NCBI RefSeq assembly: GCF_030915445.1
Contig: NZ_CP133264.1
Span: forward strand, 868,001-932,000
Length of the DNA: 64,000 bases
Source: Clostridium sp. OS1-26
Lineage (GTDB): Bacteria > Bacillota > Clostridia > Clostridiales > Clostridiaceae
Reading direction: 5' to 3'
Part shown: positions 28,895 to 38,315 of the stretch, one piece after another
How the letters are laid out: each line of letters starts with the position of its first letter
How positions within the stretch are numbered: position 1 is the stretch's first letter
Position numbers and translations under genes: made by a program
Notes under the pieces: generated by a model
Told to the model about the DNA's origin: nothing
Seen by the model: only the letters and a program-made list of their open reading frames with translations
Database searches by the model: none

Positions 28895-29772
28895 TAGCTA
28901 TTCTCCATCCCCTTAATTGCATTACTTATATCATTTTTCATACGTATAACTTCTTCTCTCGCATGTATATCGTATTCCATTTCTCCATTTTCATGCTTTT
29001 TATATGCTAGAAGAATCCCTCTTGAAGAATTAACTACTCCACCATTTCCATTATTTAAATATAACGCAACATCTTGTGCTGTTCCTCCTTGAGCACCATA
29101 ACCTGGTATAAGGAAAAACATTTTATCTAATTTGCGTCTAAGCTCAATCCCTTCTTCTACGTGAGTACATCCAACTACTCCACCTATTGAACTATATCCA
29201 CAACTTCCCATATAGTTATTACCTAGCTGCTGTATTTTGCTTCCCACTATGTCATAGACCTTTTTATTGCCTTCTGCATTAATATATTGTATATCCTCTG
29301 CACCTTTATTCGATGTTCTTATTAGAACAAATAACCCTTTTTCGCTATTTTTTACATAAGTTAGATATGGTTCTATACTGTCTAATCCCATGTAAGGACT
29401 TAAAGTTACAAAATCACTTTCAAAGTCTCCTTCAAAATGTGCTTTAGCATACATCTCTGCTGTTTTAGCAATATCTCCTCTTTTTATATCTGCAATTGCT
29501 ATAGCTTTATTATCTCTGATATACCTAAGAGTTTTCTTATAGGCATTAAGCCCTGAAATTCCTAATGCTTCATAATATGCTATTTGCACTTTATAACAAG
29601 ATGCTACATCTAATGTTGCATCTATTAATGCTTTATTATATTCAAACACTATATCTTCAACAAATATATGTTTACCAGCAACTGGTTTCGGTATATAATC
29701 CAGAGCCGTATCTAACCCAACACATACATGACCTTTTTTCTTAACGGCTTCATATAAGCTATCAATAACCAT
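28894..29772 (-). CDS. pyrF: Orotidine 5'-phosphate decarboxylase (type 2)
   Basis: 292 aa, longer than the 230-aa type 1 enzyme and typical of the bacterial type 2 group. The catalytic motif DIKRGDIAKTA lies near residue 100 and VGLDTALDYIPK near the start. It decarboxylates OMP to UMP. I prefer the ATG at 29772 over one at 29805 because AAGGAATGGAG then lies at a usable distance and the family starts here. Confidence 0.93.
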   Translation of the reverse strand: MVIDSLYEAVKKKGHVCVGLDTALDYIPKPVAGKHIFVEDIVFEYNKALIDATLDVASCYKVQIAYYEALGISGLNAYKKTLRYIRDNKAIAIADIKRGDIAKTAEMYAKAHFEGDFESDFVTLSPYMGLDSIEPYLTYVKNSEKGLFVLIRTSNKGAEDIQYINAEGNKKVYDIVGSKIQQLGNNYMGSCGYSSIGGVVGCTHVEEGIELRRKLDKMFFLIPGYGAQGGTAQDVALYLNNGNGGVVNSSRGILLAYKKHENGEMEYDIHAREEVIRMKNDISNAIKGMENS

Positions 29773-29810
29773 AATTAGTACAACTCCATTCCTTAATTTA
29801 ATCATATCTT

Positions 29811-30995
29811 TTAATTTTTGCTAAAAGTTATTTTTCCGCCTTTTATTGTTTTGATTATATCCCCGTAAACATTAATTCCGCCAAATGGTGTGTTTTTTCC
29901 TTTTGATATAAAAGTCTCAGGAGAAATACTATATTCTATATTTAAATTAGCTATAACTAAGTCTCCATCATAGCCTATCTTTATTTGACCTTTTTTTATA
30001 CCTATAATATTAGCGGGGTTTCGTGACATTATTTCAGAAAGTTTATTTAAGGTTATGTGTCCTTCTTTAACTAGTTTTGTATAACATACTGCAAAAGCTG
30101 TTTCTATACCTGATATTCCCGGTGCACCATTTTTCTTATCTTCAACACTATGTGGCGCATGATCCGTGCTTATAGCATCTACCCATCCATCCTTTATTGC
30201 CTTTATGAGGAACTCTACATCTTCTTTTCCTCTTATAGGTGGATTTACTTTATAGTCATTGTCTATTAAAGCTACATGATGAGGCGCTACTTCACAGGTA
30301 ATGTTATATCCTTTTTTCTTTGCTTCTATAATATATTCCATAGAATTTTTTGTACTGACATGAGCCATATGAACACTACATCCTGTAAATTGTGCTAATG
30401 TTATATTTCTCCAGGTCATAGTATCTTCTGCTAATCTTGTGTCAATACTTGTAAGTGAATGTTCCTCACAGTGGCACATAACTATTCTTTTCATTTCATT
30501 AGCCTTTAACATAGCTTTCAGCATAACCTTGCTATCTATAACATCCTTACCATCTTCTGATATTATTTTTACACAGGGTTTTAATTTATCTAAATGGCTT
30601 ATATCCTTTCCATCAAAGTTATTCGTAATGGAAACTACTTGATGAACATCTATAATTCCTAATTCATTTGCCTTATTTAATACATAATCTACTGTGTCCA
30701 TACTACTGCAAACTGGATTTGTGTTTGCCATAAGGTTAACCATTGTATATCCACCTTTAGCTGCTGCCCGGCTTCCACTCTCCAAATCTTCCTTGTAAGT
30801 TAGTCCTGGATCTCTAAAATGTACATGTAGATCTATAAATGAAGGAAGAACAGTTAGCCCTCTAGCATCTATAACCTCACAATTTTTATTTAAGTCTTCT
30901 CCAATTTCACAGATTACTCCATTTTTTATATAAATGTCACCTGTAAAGTTCTGTGACCAATCTACTATCATTGCTCCTTTAATTAATAATTCCAT
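29811..30995 (-). CDS. pyrC: Dihydroorotase (class I type)
   Basis: 394 aa amidohydrolase. The zinc ligands are in DLHVHFRDPGLTYKE (about 55-66), with later HCEEH, HMAHVST and the Asp in STDHAPHS. It cyclises carbamoyl aspartate to dihydroorotate. It lies between pyrI and pyrF in the operon. Confidence 0.94.
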   Translation of the reverse strand: MELLIKGAMIVDWSQNFTGDIYIKNGVICEIGEDLNKNCEVIDARGLTVLPSFIDLHVHFRDPGLTYKEDLESGSRAAAKGGYTMVNLMANTNPVCSSMDTVDYVLNKANELGIIDVHQVVSITNNFDGKDISHLDKLKPCVKIISEDGKDVIDSKVMLKAMLKANEMKRIVMCHCEEHSLTSIDTRLAEDTMTWRNITLAQFTGCSVHMAHVSTKNSMEYIIEAKKKGYNITCEVAPHHVALIDNDYKVNPPIRGKEDVEFLIKAIKDGWVDAISTDHAPHSVEDKKNGAPGISGIETAFAVCYTKLVKEGHITLNKLSEIMSRNPANIIGIKKGQIKIGYDGDLVIANLNIEYSISPETFISKGKNTPFGGINVYGDIIKTIKGGKITFSKN

Positions 30996-31045
30996 AAAAC
31001 AGTGCCTCCCTTGTTTCAGTATATTTTTAAGCTTGTATTTACCAG

Positions 31046-31477
31046 CTACATATCTGAAACCTTGTATATGTCGTCACAGTATTTGCATTTATATTCCCCT
31101 CTATCCTCATTAATAAGATAGAAGACATTCGATATACTATCTTCTACTGACGTTATACATCTTGGATTTTTGCACTTTATAACATTTTCAATTTTATCTG
31201 GAAGTCTTAAATTAATTTTTCTCTTTATGGTTTCGCCATCTATGATATTTATAGTAATGTTAGGATCTATAAATCCTAAAACTGTTAAATCCATATCTAA
31301 ATTATTCTCTATTTTTATAATATCTTTTTTACCTAGTTGTTTACTTTCCGCATTCATAATGAGTGCAACTGAGTAATCTGCACTATTTAATCCTAAATAA
31401 TTAAATATTTTTATACCGCATCCAGCCTTTATATGATCAATTACTATACCGTTTTTTATACTATTTACAGTTAACAT
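31046..31477 (-). CDS. pyrI: Aspartate carbamoyltransferase regulatory subunit
   Basis: 143 aa from the ATG at 31477 (GGAGG 4 bases before); an apparent longer frame starts inside pyrB and is rejected. The N-terminal allosteric domain binds ATP/CTP in the family. The C-terminal zinc-binding domain has four Cys (CKNPRC and CKYC). It joins PyrB catalytic trimers into the regulated complex, uncommon in Firmicutes other than clostridia. Confidence 0.93.
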   Translation of the reverse strand: MLTVNSIKNGIVIDHIKAGCGIKIFNYLGLNSADYSVALIMNAESKQLGKKDIIKIENNLDMDLTVLGFIDPNITINIIDGETIKRKINLRLPDKIENVIKCKNPRCITSVEDSISNVFYLINEDRGEYKCKYCDDIYKVSDM

Positions 31478-31496
31478 CTCTCTCCTCCTTCTAGAA

Positions 31497-32417
31497 CTAT
31501 TTTGCTCCCAATAATTTTGCAATTAGAGCCATCCGTACGTACATACCATATCGAGCTTGTTTAAAATAACATGCTCTTGGATCATCGTCTACCTCAATGG
31601 ATATCTCATTAACTCTAGGAAGTGGATGAAGAATAATCATTTTCTCTGGTGCGTTTTTCATTTTTTCTACATCTAATATATAACTGTCTTTAAGCCTTAT
31701 ATAATCCTCTTCATTAAAAAACCTTTCTCTCTGTACTCTTGTCATGTACAGTATGTCAAGGTCACCTATAACATCATCTAACTTTTCAACCTCTGTATAT
31801 TCTATACCATTCGTACTCAATTCCCCTTTTACGTAATCAGGAATTCTCAATTCATCTGGCGATATTAGATAAAATTTGTTATTGTCAAATCTTGATAGGG
31901 TCTTTATTAATGAGTGTACAGTTCTTCCAAACTTTAAATCTCCACAGCATCCTACCTTCAAATTTGATAGTTCACCTTTAATAGATTTAATAGTAAGGAG
32001 ATCTGTAAGAGTTTGTGTTGGGTGTTGATGCCCACCATCACCTGCATTTATTATCGGTACGTCTGAATACATAGACGCCACTTTTGGAGCTCCTTCCTTA
32101 GGGTGTCTCATAACTATGATGTCAGAATAACATCCTACTGTTCTAGTAGTATCCGCTATACTTTCTCCCTTTGAAACTGAGCTAGAATTTGGCTCTGAAA
32201 AGCCTATAGTTTTTCCTCCAAGCCTAAGCATGGCTGCTTCAAAACTAAACCTAGTTCTTGTGCTTGGTTCATAGAATAATGTGGCTAGTACCTTGTCCTC
32301 ACACAGGTGTGAAAACTCCTTAGGATTGTCCATAATTTGATGTGCTAAATCGAAAATTTCTTCTAATTCTTTTAGTGTAAGATCTGAAGTGTCAATTAAA
32401 TGTCTTGCTCTTAACAT
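31497..32417 (-). CDS. pyrB: Aspartate carbamoyltransferase catalytic subunit
   Basis: 306 aa. Carbamoyl-phosphate binding signature [11 protein letters not shown] (about 50-60), plus [10 protein letters not shown] and the conserved HPLPR near the C-terminus. It makes carbamoyl aspartate, the committed step, and pairs with PyrI. First gene of the pyr operon, downstream of an attenuator. Confidence 0.95.
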   Translation of the reverse strand: MLRARHLIDTSDLTLKELEEIFDLAHQIMDNPKEFSHLCEDKVLATLFYEPSTRTRFSFEAAMLRLGGKTIGFSEPNSSSVSKGESIADTTRTVGCYSDIIVMRHPKEGAPKVASMYSDVPIINAGDGGHQHPTQTLTDLLTIKSIKGELSNLKVGCCGDLKFGRTVHSLIKTLSRFDNNKFYLISPDELRIPDYVKGELSTNGIEYTEVEKLDDVIGDLDILYMTRVQRERFFNEEDYIRLKDSYILDVEKMKNAPEKMIILHPLPRVNEISIEVDDDPRACYFKQARYGMYVRMALIAKLLGAK

Positions 32418-32463
32418 ATCACACTTTCCTCCTTCTTAGCCTCTCTGTGCTAAATTTAAAGGT

Positions 32464-32600
32464 ATAAAAAAATGCCTCCCTAAATGGAAGGCATTTACAT
32501 ACAATAATAACTATCATTATATAGTAGTTCCTACTATAATAATACTTATCTAATATATACTAATACTTGTTCGCCTTCCCAGCCTCACAGGACCGGACTT
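32464..32600 (-). promoter_or_regulatory. PyrR-binding attenuator in the pyr leader
   Basis: On the minus strand the leader contains AAGTCCGGTCCTGTGAGGCT followed by GGGAAGG (32600-32572), the conserved PyrR loop. It is followed by an alternative segment and a terminator AATGCCTTCC / GGGAGGCATTTTTTT (32496-32464), about 45 bases before pyrB. In Bacillus, PyrR with UMP binds this loop and favours termination, so pyrimidine plenty turns the operon off. No pyrR gene is in this window. Confidence 0.85.
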
Positions 32601-32640
32601 AAAGGTAACACACGTCGTGTTATTTACTTTTACTTAGAAC

Positions 32641-32669
32641 ATCATAACACAAATATTAGTTTAAGTCAA
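32641..32669 (-). promoter_or_regulatory. Promoter of the pyr operon
   Basis: TTGACT (32669-32664) and TATGAT (32646-32641) with a 17-base spacer on the minus strand, directly after the DCCP-activator gene and upstream of the PyrR loop. Confidence 0.8.
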
Positions 32670-32673
32670 TATA

Positions 32674-33432
32674 TTACTTAATCCCCTTAGCCATCAATGC
32701 TGCACCAATAGCTCCTGCATATCTTCCTAGCTTATCCGTCTTAATAGCTGAACCTAACTTTTCTGAAAGTTTTTCAACTATGTGTGGATTTGCACTTAAT
32801 CCTCCAGTAAGAAAATAACTAAAGCTATCTGAGTGCTTTTGGCATAAGGATTTCACTTTTCCTGTAATTGAATCAACTACACCACAAGCTATATCTTCTC
32901 TTCTCTTTCCGCTGCCAATCAAACTTATTACCTCAGACTCTGCAAATACAGTGCACATAGAGCTTATAGTTGTTTCCTTACCTTCTTGAGCTCTTTTGCA
33001 CATTTCAACAATATCAAAGCCTAGGGTGTTTGCCATAAGCTCCAAAAACCGCCCTGTACCTGCTGCACATTTATCATTCATTGTAAAATTAGTTACATTT
33101 CCATTTTGTACAGTAATAACTTTTGTATCCTGTCCACCTATATCGATAACTGTACAATCTTTACCAAATAGATAATAAGCTCCTTTGCCATGACAGGTTA
33201 TCTCAGTAACTGTCTTATCCGCGTAAGGAACGGATACTCTACCATATCCTGTAGCAACTATTCGAGAATTGTTTTTATTTATTCCCAATTCATTTAATCT
33301 TTCCTTTATGTTTTCAGCGGTTTCCACGCTACTCCATCCTGTTGGTAGAACAAAAGTTGATTTTATATTCTCATCCTCTAAAATACAAACTTTTGAAGCA
33401 GTTGACCCTATATCTACTCCTACATAAAACAT
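32674..33432 (-). CDS. Double-cubane-cluster protein reductase / activator ATPase (BadF/BcrA/HgdC family)
   Basis: 252 aa. ASKHA-type ATPase: phosphate loop 1 VGVDIGSTASKVCIL (about 4-18), phosphate loop 2 VIDIGGQDTKV (about 95-105) and TGGLSANPHI. Cys122 (DKCAAGTGRF) and Cys160 (SSMCTVFAES) supply the [4Fe-4S] cluster shared by the dimer. Family members use ATP hydrolysis to push electrons onto low-potential partners such as 2-hydroxyacyl-CoA dehydratases. Here the partner is probably the DCCP-like protein at 34095-35354 in the same operon. Confidence 0.85.
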   Translation of the reverse strand: MFYVGVDIGSTASKVCILEDENIKSTFVLPTGWSSVETAENIKERLNELGINKNNSRIVATGYGRVSVPYADKTVTEITCHGKGAYYLFGKDCTVIDIGGQDTKVITVQNGNVTNFTMNDKCAAGTGRFLELMANTLGFDIVEMCKRAQEGKETTISSMCTVFAESEVISLIGSGKRREDIACGVVDSITGKVKSLCQKHSDSFSYFLTGGLSANPHIVEKLSEKLGSAIKTDKLGRYAGAIGAALMAKGIK

Positions 33433-33460
33433 AAGCTATCCACCTTTAAGTTATAAAAAA

Positions 33461-33706
33461 TTATTTCCTCTGTTTATCTTCCATATAAAATCCTAGAACA
33501 TTTATATTATTATATTCTATTAAACACTTTATCTTCTCTTCATCTTTCCTGCTATACATTATAGAAATTCCACAAGAGACGGAAGTTTTGCTTGGCGTTG
33601 GTACTATAGTATACTTTATTTTTTCTTTTTTTAGCAAAGTTTCTGTTTTGATGCCTTCTGTTAGAGAAGGGAAAAGTATATAACATTTAACTTTTTTCTT
33701 TCCCAT
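33461..33706 (-). CDS. DUF3343 protein (putative Se/S carrier-like), copy 2
   Basis: 81 aa. The pattern YILFPSLTEGIKTETLLK..., VPTPSKTSVSCGISIMY is the DUF3343 domain; one conserved Cys lies in SVSCGI. Its paralogue at 33767-34018 is adjacent, and both lie between the double-cubane protein and its activator, suggesting help with cluster or sulfur delivery. The biochemical role is unproven. Confidence 0.8.
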   Translation of the reverse strand: MGKKKVKCYILFPSLTEGIKTETLLKKEKIKYTIVPTPSKTSVSCGISIMYSRKDEEKIKCLIEYNNINVLGFYMEDKQRK

Positions 33707-33766
33707 TTCATCACCTAAATTTCAGACTTTGCTAATAATATATGCATAACATACAAGTTATTGTAC

Positions 33767-34018
33767 CTATAAATAAGGATTGGTTATTTTTTTATTTACG
33801 TAATGAAATCCTAATGTTTTAACATTATTGTTATCTACCAATTCTTTTATTTTTTCTTCATCTTCTTTATTATACATAATAGCTATGCCACAAGATGCTG
33901 ACAGTTCTCTAGGTGTAGGCACTATTGTATGTTTTATATTATCTTTCTTTAATGCAGACTCCAACTTAACACCTTCAGTATGTGAAGGAAAAAGTATATA
34001 ATGTCTTATATTTTCCAT
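33767..34018 (-). CDS. DUF3343 protein (putative Se/S carrier-like), copy 1
   Basis: 83 aa, clearly similar to the neighbour at 33461-33706 (YILFPSHTEGVKLESALK, VPTPRELSASCGIAIMY), with the conserved Cys in SASCGI. The duplication of DUF3343 inside this operon is unusual in my experience of the family. Function unknown; association with low-potential iron-sulfur enzymes is inferred from context. Confidence 0.8.
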   Translation of the reverse strand: MENIRHYILFPSHTEGVKLESALKKDNIKHTIVPTPRELSASCGIAIMYNKEDEEKIKELVDNNNVKTLGFHYVNKKITNPYL

Positions 34019-34054
34019 ACTATCACCTAATTTATCCGATAATTAACCTTTATT

Positions 34055-34098
34055 ATGAAACTCCTCTTCCTATCGTCAGATGAGTACTCACTGCTTAA
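34055..34098. repeat. Palindromic repeat family, degenerate short copy (copy C)
   Basis: ATGAAACTCCTCTTCC, TCGTCAGATGAGTACTCACT and GCTTAA match the left module of copies A and B, but the main hairpin is missing. The stop codon of the double-cubane gene (34095-34097) lies in its terminal CTGCTTAA. Confidence 0.65.
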
Positions 34099-35354
34099 AT
34101 CATCTCCAAGAATGCTTCAACCCTTGTTTTTATCTGTCCTGAATCTTCTGTAGAATAGTCTGTTTCAATATGCATAACTGGTATATTCTTTTCCTTTAAT
34201 GCTTTTTCAACTGATCCATGTTCTACAGCATAAGTATGACAGAATGATAAGTTAAAATCAATTACTCCATCTATATTATATTCTTTTGAGTATCTGATTA
34301 TATCGTCAGTTCTTCCTGTATTTGGCGTAAAACATGCACAGTTTATCTTTAAATATCTATCTGCTAGATTTTTAATTAGGTCATCCAATGTTTCTCCTTC
34401 TTCGGATACTTCATTTTCAAAGTATCTTGTTCCTGTACAAGTTTCTTCAACAATTACTTCTGCATTTAAACTTTCAATTATTGAATGAAGCTTCCAGTTA
34501 GGTACTGCCATTGGTGTTCCTGTTATCATTAATCTTTTCTTTCCATTATCTTTTAAGTTTTTAACTCTTTCATCTAATTCATCACAAAGTTCATTTAACT
34601 TTTCAACAAATCTATGTGGATCATCATAAAATGCTATTTGTGATATTAGCAGAGCATCCAAACCACTTATTGGTGATGGTTTATGCTTTCTTAAATCATA
34701 TAATCTTTTTAATGCTTTTCTTTTAGCATTTGCAATTTTTATTCCTTCTCTAAGGCTTTCTACAGTAACCTTATTCCCAGTAAGTTCTTCTATTTTAACA
34801 ATAGTATCTTTTATTTCCTCTGCCCACCTGCTATAATCTTTAGCTCTTTTCATTTGAGGTAAGTCCATTACATGTACTGGTACATGTTCATTTAATATTT
34901 CCCATGCTTTTTTCTTACCGTCACAAGTTGTTTCTCCGATTACCATGTCACAGGATTGGAAGTATGGGCATGTCCCACCTATTTTTGCTCCCATAAATGC
35001 CTTTATAAGAGGACACATATTTCTTGGAAGTACCTTTTCACCATCTTCTATCCAGAATTGTGAACCAGCACAAAGTCCTATACCCACAGCTTTTGCTGCT
35101 AATATTACTTCATCTGGAACAAACACGCAAAATGTGCCTACAACTTTTCCACCTTTTTTTCTATGTTCATCAAGTTCTTGTATTCTAAGACCATGTATCT
35201 CTGAAACCACAAAATTAAAGTAATTCATACCTTCTGGTCTATTTTCTTGTGTTAAATAAGTTGCTCCAAATAATTCAGGCAAAACAGCACACAACTTATC
35301 GTGTTTTTCTAAATCCACACCTAATTCCGTCCATAGCTTTTTATAATCTCCCAT
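34095..35354 (-). CDS. Double-cubane-cluster-type protein (2-hydroxyacyl-CoA dehydratase superfamily, HgdB/BcrC-like)
   Basis: 419 aa. Matches the HgdB/BcrB/BcrC fold with many Cys: C76, C95, C114, C129, C135, C144, then C306 (EETCTGTRYFE), C339, C341 and C372 (SFCHTYAVEHG). The arrangement resembles DCCP, the protein shown to hold a double-cubane [8Fe-9S] cluster and, with an ATP-driven reductase, to reduce acetylene, azide and hydrazine. The activator gene and two DUF3343 genes lie downstream in the same direction. No CoA-transferase or second dehydratase subunit is present, which argues against a 2-hydroxyacyl-CoA dehydratase. The stop is in a repeat element. Physiological substrate unknown. 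Confidence 0.85.
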   Translation of the reverse strand: MGDYKKLWTELGVDLEKHDKLCAVLPELFGATYLTQENRPEGMNYFNFVVSEIHGLRIQELDEHRKKGGKVVGTFCVFVPDEVILAAKAVGIGLCAGSQFWIEDGEKVLPRNMCPLIKAFMGAKIGGTCPYFQSCDMVIGETTCDGKKKAWEILNEHVPVHVMDLPQMKRAKDYSRWAEEIKDTIVKIEELTGNKVTVESLREGIKIANAKRKALKRLYDLRKHKPSPISGLDALLISQIAFYDDPHRFVEKLNELCDELDERVKNLKDNGKKRLMITGTPMAVPNWKLHSIIESLNAEVIVEETCTGTRYFENEVSEEGETLDDLIKNLADRYLKINCACFTPNTGRTDDIIRYSKEYNIDGVIDFNLSFCHTYAVEHGSVEKALKEKNIPVMHIETDYSTEDSGQIKTRVEAFLEMI

Positions 35355-35480
35355 AATTGTATCCCTCCATTGTTTATTTTACAGTAACATTGTAGCACAA
35401 CGGATATTGCAAACGTTATTTTAATATATTATAATTCGACAACTATCTATAAAATTTACAAATGAAGTTCTACAATAAAA

Positions 35481-35523
35481 TAAAAAAATAGGTTATTCCA
35501 TTTTATATAGAACAACCTATTTT
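35481..35523 (-). terminator. Terminator of ilvA/tdcB
   Basis: Stem AAATAGGTT-TTC / GAA-AACCTATTT followed by seven T residues on the minus strand, between the threonine ammonia-lyase and the double-cubane gene. Confidence 0.82.
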
Positions 35524-35582
35524 ACGGGAAACTTTTTTATAGCATATATAATCAATAAAGGAATTACTATTTTTAATACTAA

Positions 35583-36797
35583 TTATTTGTGAAGCTCTAT
35601 ACTATATCCGTTTTCTTTTAGTTCTTTTATTATTTGTTCGCCGTGTTCAGCTGATTGCACTGTTACTTCGAAGGATACGTCAGCAAAATCAAGTCCTTTT
35701 TCATTCCAGTTGTTATTTTGTCTTGCTGTAACAACGTTTCCTCCCATTTTTCCTATCTCAGATATTAATGCACCTAATGTTCCTGCTTTATCTTGAAGTT
35801 CTACAGTAAATCTTAATCTTCTATTTAGTAAAACTAATTCTCTTTCTATTATCTTAGAAACAGTAGCTATATCTACATTACCACCACTAATTAATGCTAC
35901 AACGTTCTTTCCTTCTATTCCTGATACTTTTCCTGCTAGTAACGATCCAATTGCAGATGCTCCAGCACCTTCAGCAATTAGTTTATTTCTTTCCATAAGT
36001 GAAAACATACCATAAGCTATATCATCTTCACTAACAGTTACTACTTCATCAACATATTTTTTAATGTATTCGAAGCATACATCTCCAGGTGTACTAACTG
36101 ATATACCATCTGCTAAAGATTTAGCTCCTGGTAACGTAACAACTTTTCCCTTTTCTAATGAAGCTTTTGTTGATGCTACTATTTCAGGCTGTACTCCTAT
36201 TACTCTTATTGAAGGCTTTATAGCTTTAGCTGCTGTTGCAATACCAGCTATTAATCCGCCTCCACCAATTGGAACTACTATTACATCAGTATCTGGTAGT
36301 TCTTCTAATATTTCAACTCCTATTGTTCCCTGTCCAGCCATTACATCTAAATCGTTAAATGGGTGTAGGAATGTTGCTCCTGTTTCTTTTTGTACTTCTA
36401 CAGCTTTTGCATAACACTCATCATATACTTGACCTGCTTGAATTACATCTGCTCCATATCCTTTAGTTGCTTGAACTTTTGCTTGTGGTGCAGTTACTGG
36501 CATTACTATAGTAGCTTTCACTCCGAAAGCTGTAGCAGCATAAGCAACTCCTTGTGCATGGTTTCCTGCTGATGAAGCTATAACTCCCTTGCTTTTTTCC
36601 TCTTCTGTTAAATTAGCTACCTTATTATAAGCTCCTCTTAATTTAAAAGCTCCTGTTTTTTGTTTGTTTTCACACTTTAAGTATACATTACAGCCACATT
36701 GTTTTGAAAAAGTACTTGTGTAAAATAACGGAGTTTTTCTTACAACATCTTTAATAGTTTCTTGAGCCTTTTTAATTCTTTCTAAATTTAGTTCCAT
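35583..36797 (-). CDS. ilvA: Threonine ammonia-lyase (catabolic-type, with ACT domain)
   Basis: 404 aa. PLP-dependent fold II enzyme: Lys52 in GAFKLRGAYNK holds PLP, the Gly loop SAGNHAQGVA binds its phosphate, and IPIGGGG lies near residue 180. One ACT domain occupies the last 80 or so residues. The 404-aa, one-ACT form corresponds to the TIGR01127 group, closer to catabolic threonine dehydratase than to the 500-aa biosynthetic IlvA. Product is 2-oxobutyrate and ammonia. No branched-chain genes are adjacent and there is no T-box leader, so use in amino-acid fermentation fits; tdcB would be an equally good name. Confidence 0.9.
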   Translation of the reverse strand: MELNLERIKKAQETIKDVVRKTPLFYTSTFSKQCGCNVYLKCENKQKTGAFKLRGAYNKVANLTEEEKSKGVIASSAGNHAQGVAYAATAFGVKATIVMPVTAPQAKVQATKGYGADVIQAGQVYDECYAKAVEVQKETGATFLHPFNDLDVMAGQGTIGVEILEELPDTDVIVVPIGGGGLIAGIATAAKAIKPSIRVIGVQPEIVASTKASLEKGKVVTLPGAKSLADGISVSTPGDVCFEYIKKYVDEVVTVSEDDIAYGMFSLMERNKLIAEGAGASAIGSLLAGKVSGIEGKNVVALISGGNVDIATVSKIIERELVLLNRRLRFTVELQDKAGTLGALISEIGKMGGNVVTARQNNNWNEKGLDFADVSFEVTVQSAEHGEQIIKELKENGYSIELHK

Positions 36798-37216
36798 AGT
36801 TTATTCCCCCTAATAATGGTGTAGTTTTTTATATATTCATCTAGCAAAACTAGATAAGTAATTGCAACTTTTAAAAATCATGAATTTTTTATTGCAAAAT
36901 CATTTTGTTAATAATTCATTAATCTACATTTTTCACAAATTGATTTTTTTTACATTTTGTCTTTTTTAGAAACGTTTACTGATGTACACTGTACGCGTAT
37001 AAGAAATTAATTATGTAAAAACTATTCTTTACTTGAAAATCGTGTAAAATATAATCAAATTTCTATGTAATTGTGTTTAGTTTTTTTTAACTTTTGATTA
37101 CATTTTATCATATTTGTATCGTTTGCACAATCAAAATTTACACAATTTCAGCTTTTTTTCAAGAAAACTTATTTAAATATTGAATAATTAATTTCACATG
37201 TTGAATCTAATATTGC
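36798..37216. other. Long leader/intergenic region upstream of threonine ammonia-lyase
   Basis: About 480 bases, very AT-rich. A possible promoter on the minus strand is TTGTGC (37130-37125) and TAAAAT (37107-37102), 17 apart, leaving about 290 bases of leader. No T-box (no AGGGTGGNACCGCG), riboswitch or RNA gene is seen. Confidence 0.35.
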
Positions 37217-37259
37217 AAAAACAAAGGTCATGAAAAGTAATATTTCATGACCTTTGTTT
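37217..37259. terminator. Terminator of the flavodoxin fusion gene
   Basis: Perfect 17-bp stem AAACAAAGGTCATGAAA / TTTCATGACCTTTGTTT with T/A runs on both sides. Confidence 0.85.
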
Positions 37260-37276
37260 CATGTTATTCAAAAGAA

Positions 37277-38224
37277 TCAGTTAAATAGGTATGTTTGTTT
37301 AATATCATATCCCATATTTTTAAATTTTGAATACAAAAATTCTACTTTTCTCATTTTTATTTTAATTATATTCATATTAACAGAAAGAGCTTTTATGTTA
37401 TCAGGATTTATTTCTTTTAAATATAATATTTTTTCATATTCATCTGTATTGCTATAAATTATAGATGCTTCACCGGCTATTTGCATACCACCAAGTTTCA
37501 TCATGCTTTGATAGTTATCATAAATTGATATTGATACTTTGTTATTTAGTAATATATTGGTAAACTTTTCTCCGCCTTCAGTTATAATGTATATATGTCC
37601 ATCCTTATAACTATATTCTATAGGCGTTCCCCTAACACTTATACTAGATGCTGTACATAAAGTACAAGTATTATGTGCGTTCAAAAATTCTTCTATACCT
37701 TTCAATAACTGATTCCCAGGCACTCTTTTTATAAACTCATCTCTTATATTTTTTATATCTATTCCAAATTCTATTACTTTATTTATATCATACACATTTA
37801 TATCTATAAATGGCATAGTAACTTTATTACAAAATAACTCTACATCCCTATAATCCTCTGGATTTAATTTATCTAATTGAATTATTCCTCCTAAAGCTTG
37901 AAAATATACTACACTATTCCCTAGTATTCCTAACAACTGATTTATATATTCATATTCTTTTTTTCTTGAAATACAAGTACAAAAAACCGCAATTCTTTTA
38001 TCTTTTATCCATTCTATGTTATCTTCTAAAAACTTTAAGGTTTTTAATTGAATTTTTTCGTTGTAAACAGGGGAACCTATCACAAAAAACTCGAAATCTT
38101 TATCACTTTTCTTAAAATCCTCTATTCTACAATATTTTGATGGTCCTAATATCAATGACAAATTTTTAGCTATAGCTTCTGTAGTTCCATACCTACTTTC
38201 GTAAAGTATAATTGTTCTTTGCAT
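37277..38224 (-). CDS. Flavodoxin-like and PNPOx-like (split-barrel flavin) fusion protein
   Basis: 315 aa. Residues about 1-150 match the flavodoxin/HemG fold: the FMN phosphate loop is ESRYGTTEAIAK (about 8-19) and the loop SPVYNEK near 50. Residues about 165-315 resemble a pyridoxamine 5'-phosphate oxidase-like split barrel (GTPIEYSYKDGHIYIITEGGEK, VSISIYDNY). Both parts bind flavin in their families, so a short internal electron chain is possible. A Cys pair CTLC (about 188) sits at the junction. Function and partners are unknown. Start has RBS-like GGAGGGGATG. Confidence 0.72.
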   Translation of the reverse strand: MQRTIILYESRYGTTEAIAKNLSLILGPSKYCRIEDFKKSDKDFEFFVIGSPVYNEKIQLKTLKFLEDNIEWIKDKRIAVFCTCISRKKEYEYINQLLGILGNSVVYFQALGGIIQLDKLNPEDYRDVELFCNKVTMPFIDINVYDINKVIEFGIDIKNIRDEFIKRVPGNQLLKGIEEFLNAHNTCTLCTASSISVRGTPIEYSYKDGHIYIITEGGEKFTNILLNNKVSISIYDNYQSMMKLGGMQIAGEASIIYSNTDEYEKILYLKEINPDNIKALSVNMNIIKIKMRKVEFLYSKFKNMGYDIKQTYLFN

Positions 38225-38315
38225 TTCATCCCCTCCATAAAACCAATTATATGATAGTCCTTGATAATACTATATTTAAGATTATATAGTTAATTTATTT
38301 ATATTATGATGCCAT

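Noticed and set aside
34095-35354. 2-hydroxyglutaryl-CoA or lactoyl-CoA dehydratase subunit
   Set aside because: No second dehydratase subunit and no CoA-transferase gene are present; the cysteine count and the lone activator fit the double-cubane protein better.
36798-37216. Possible T-box or riboswitch upstream of threonine ammonia-lyase
   Set aside because: No AGGGTGGNACCGCG or similar conserved motif and no antiterminator pair; only AT-rich sequence is present.
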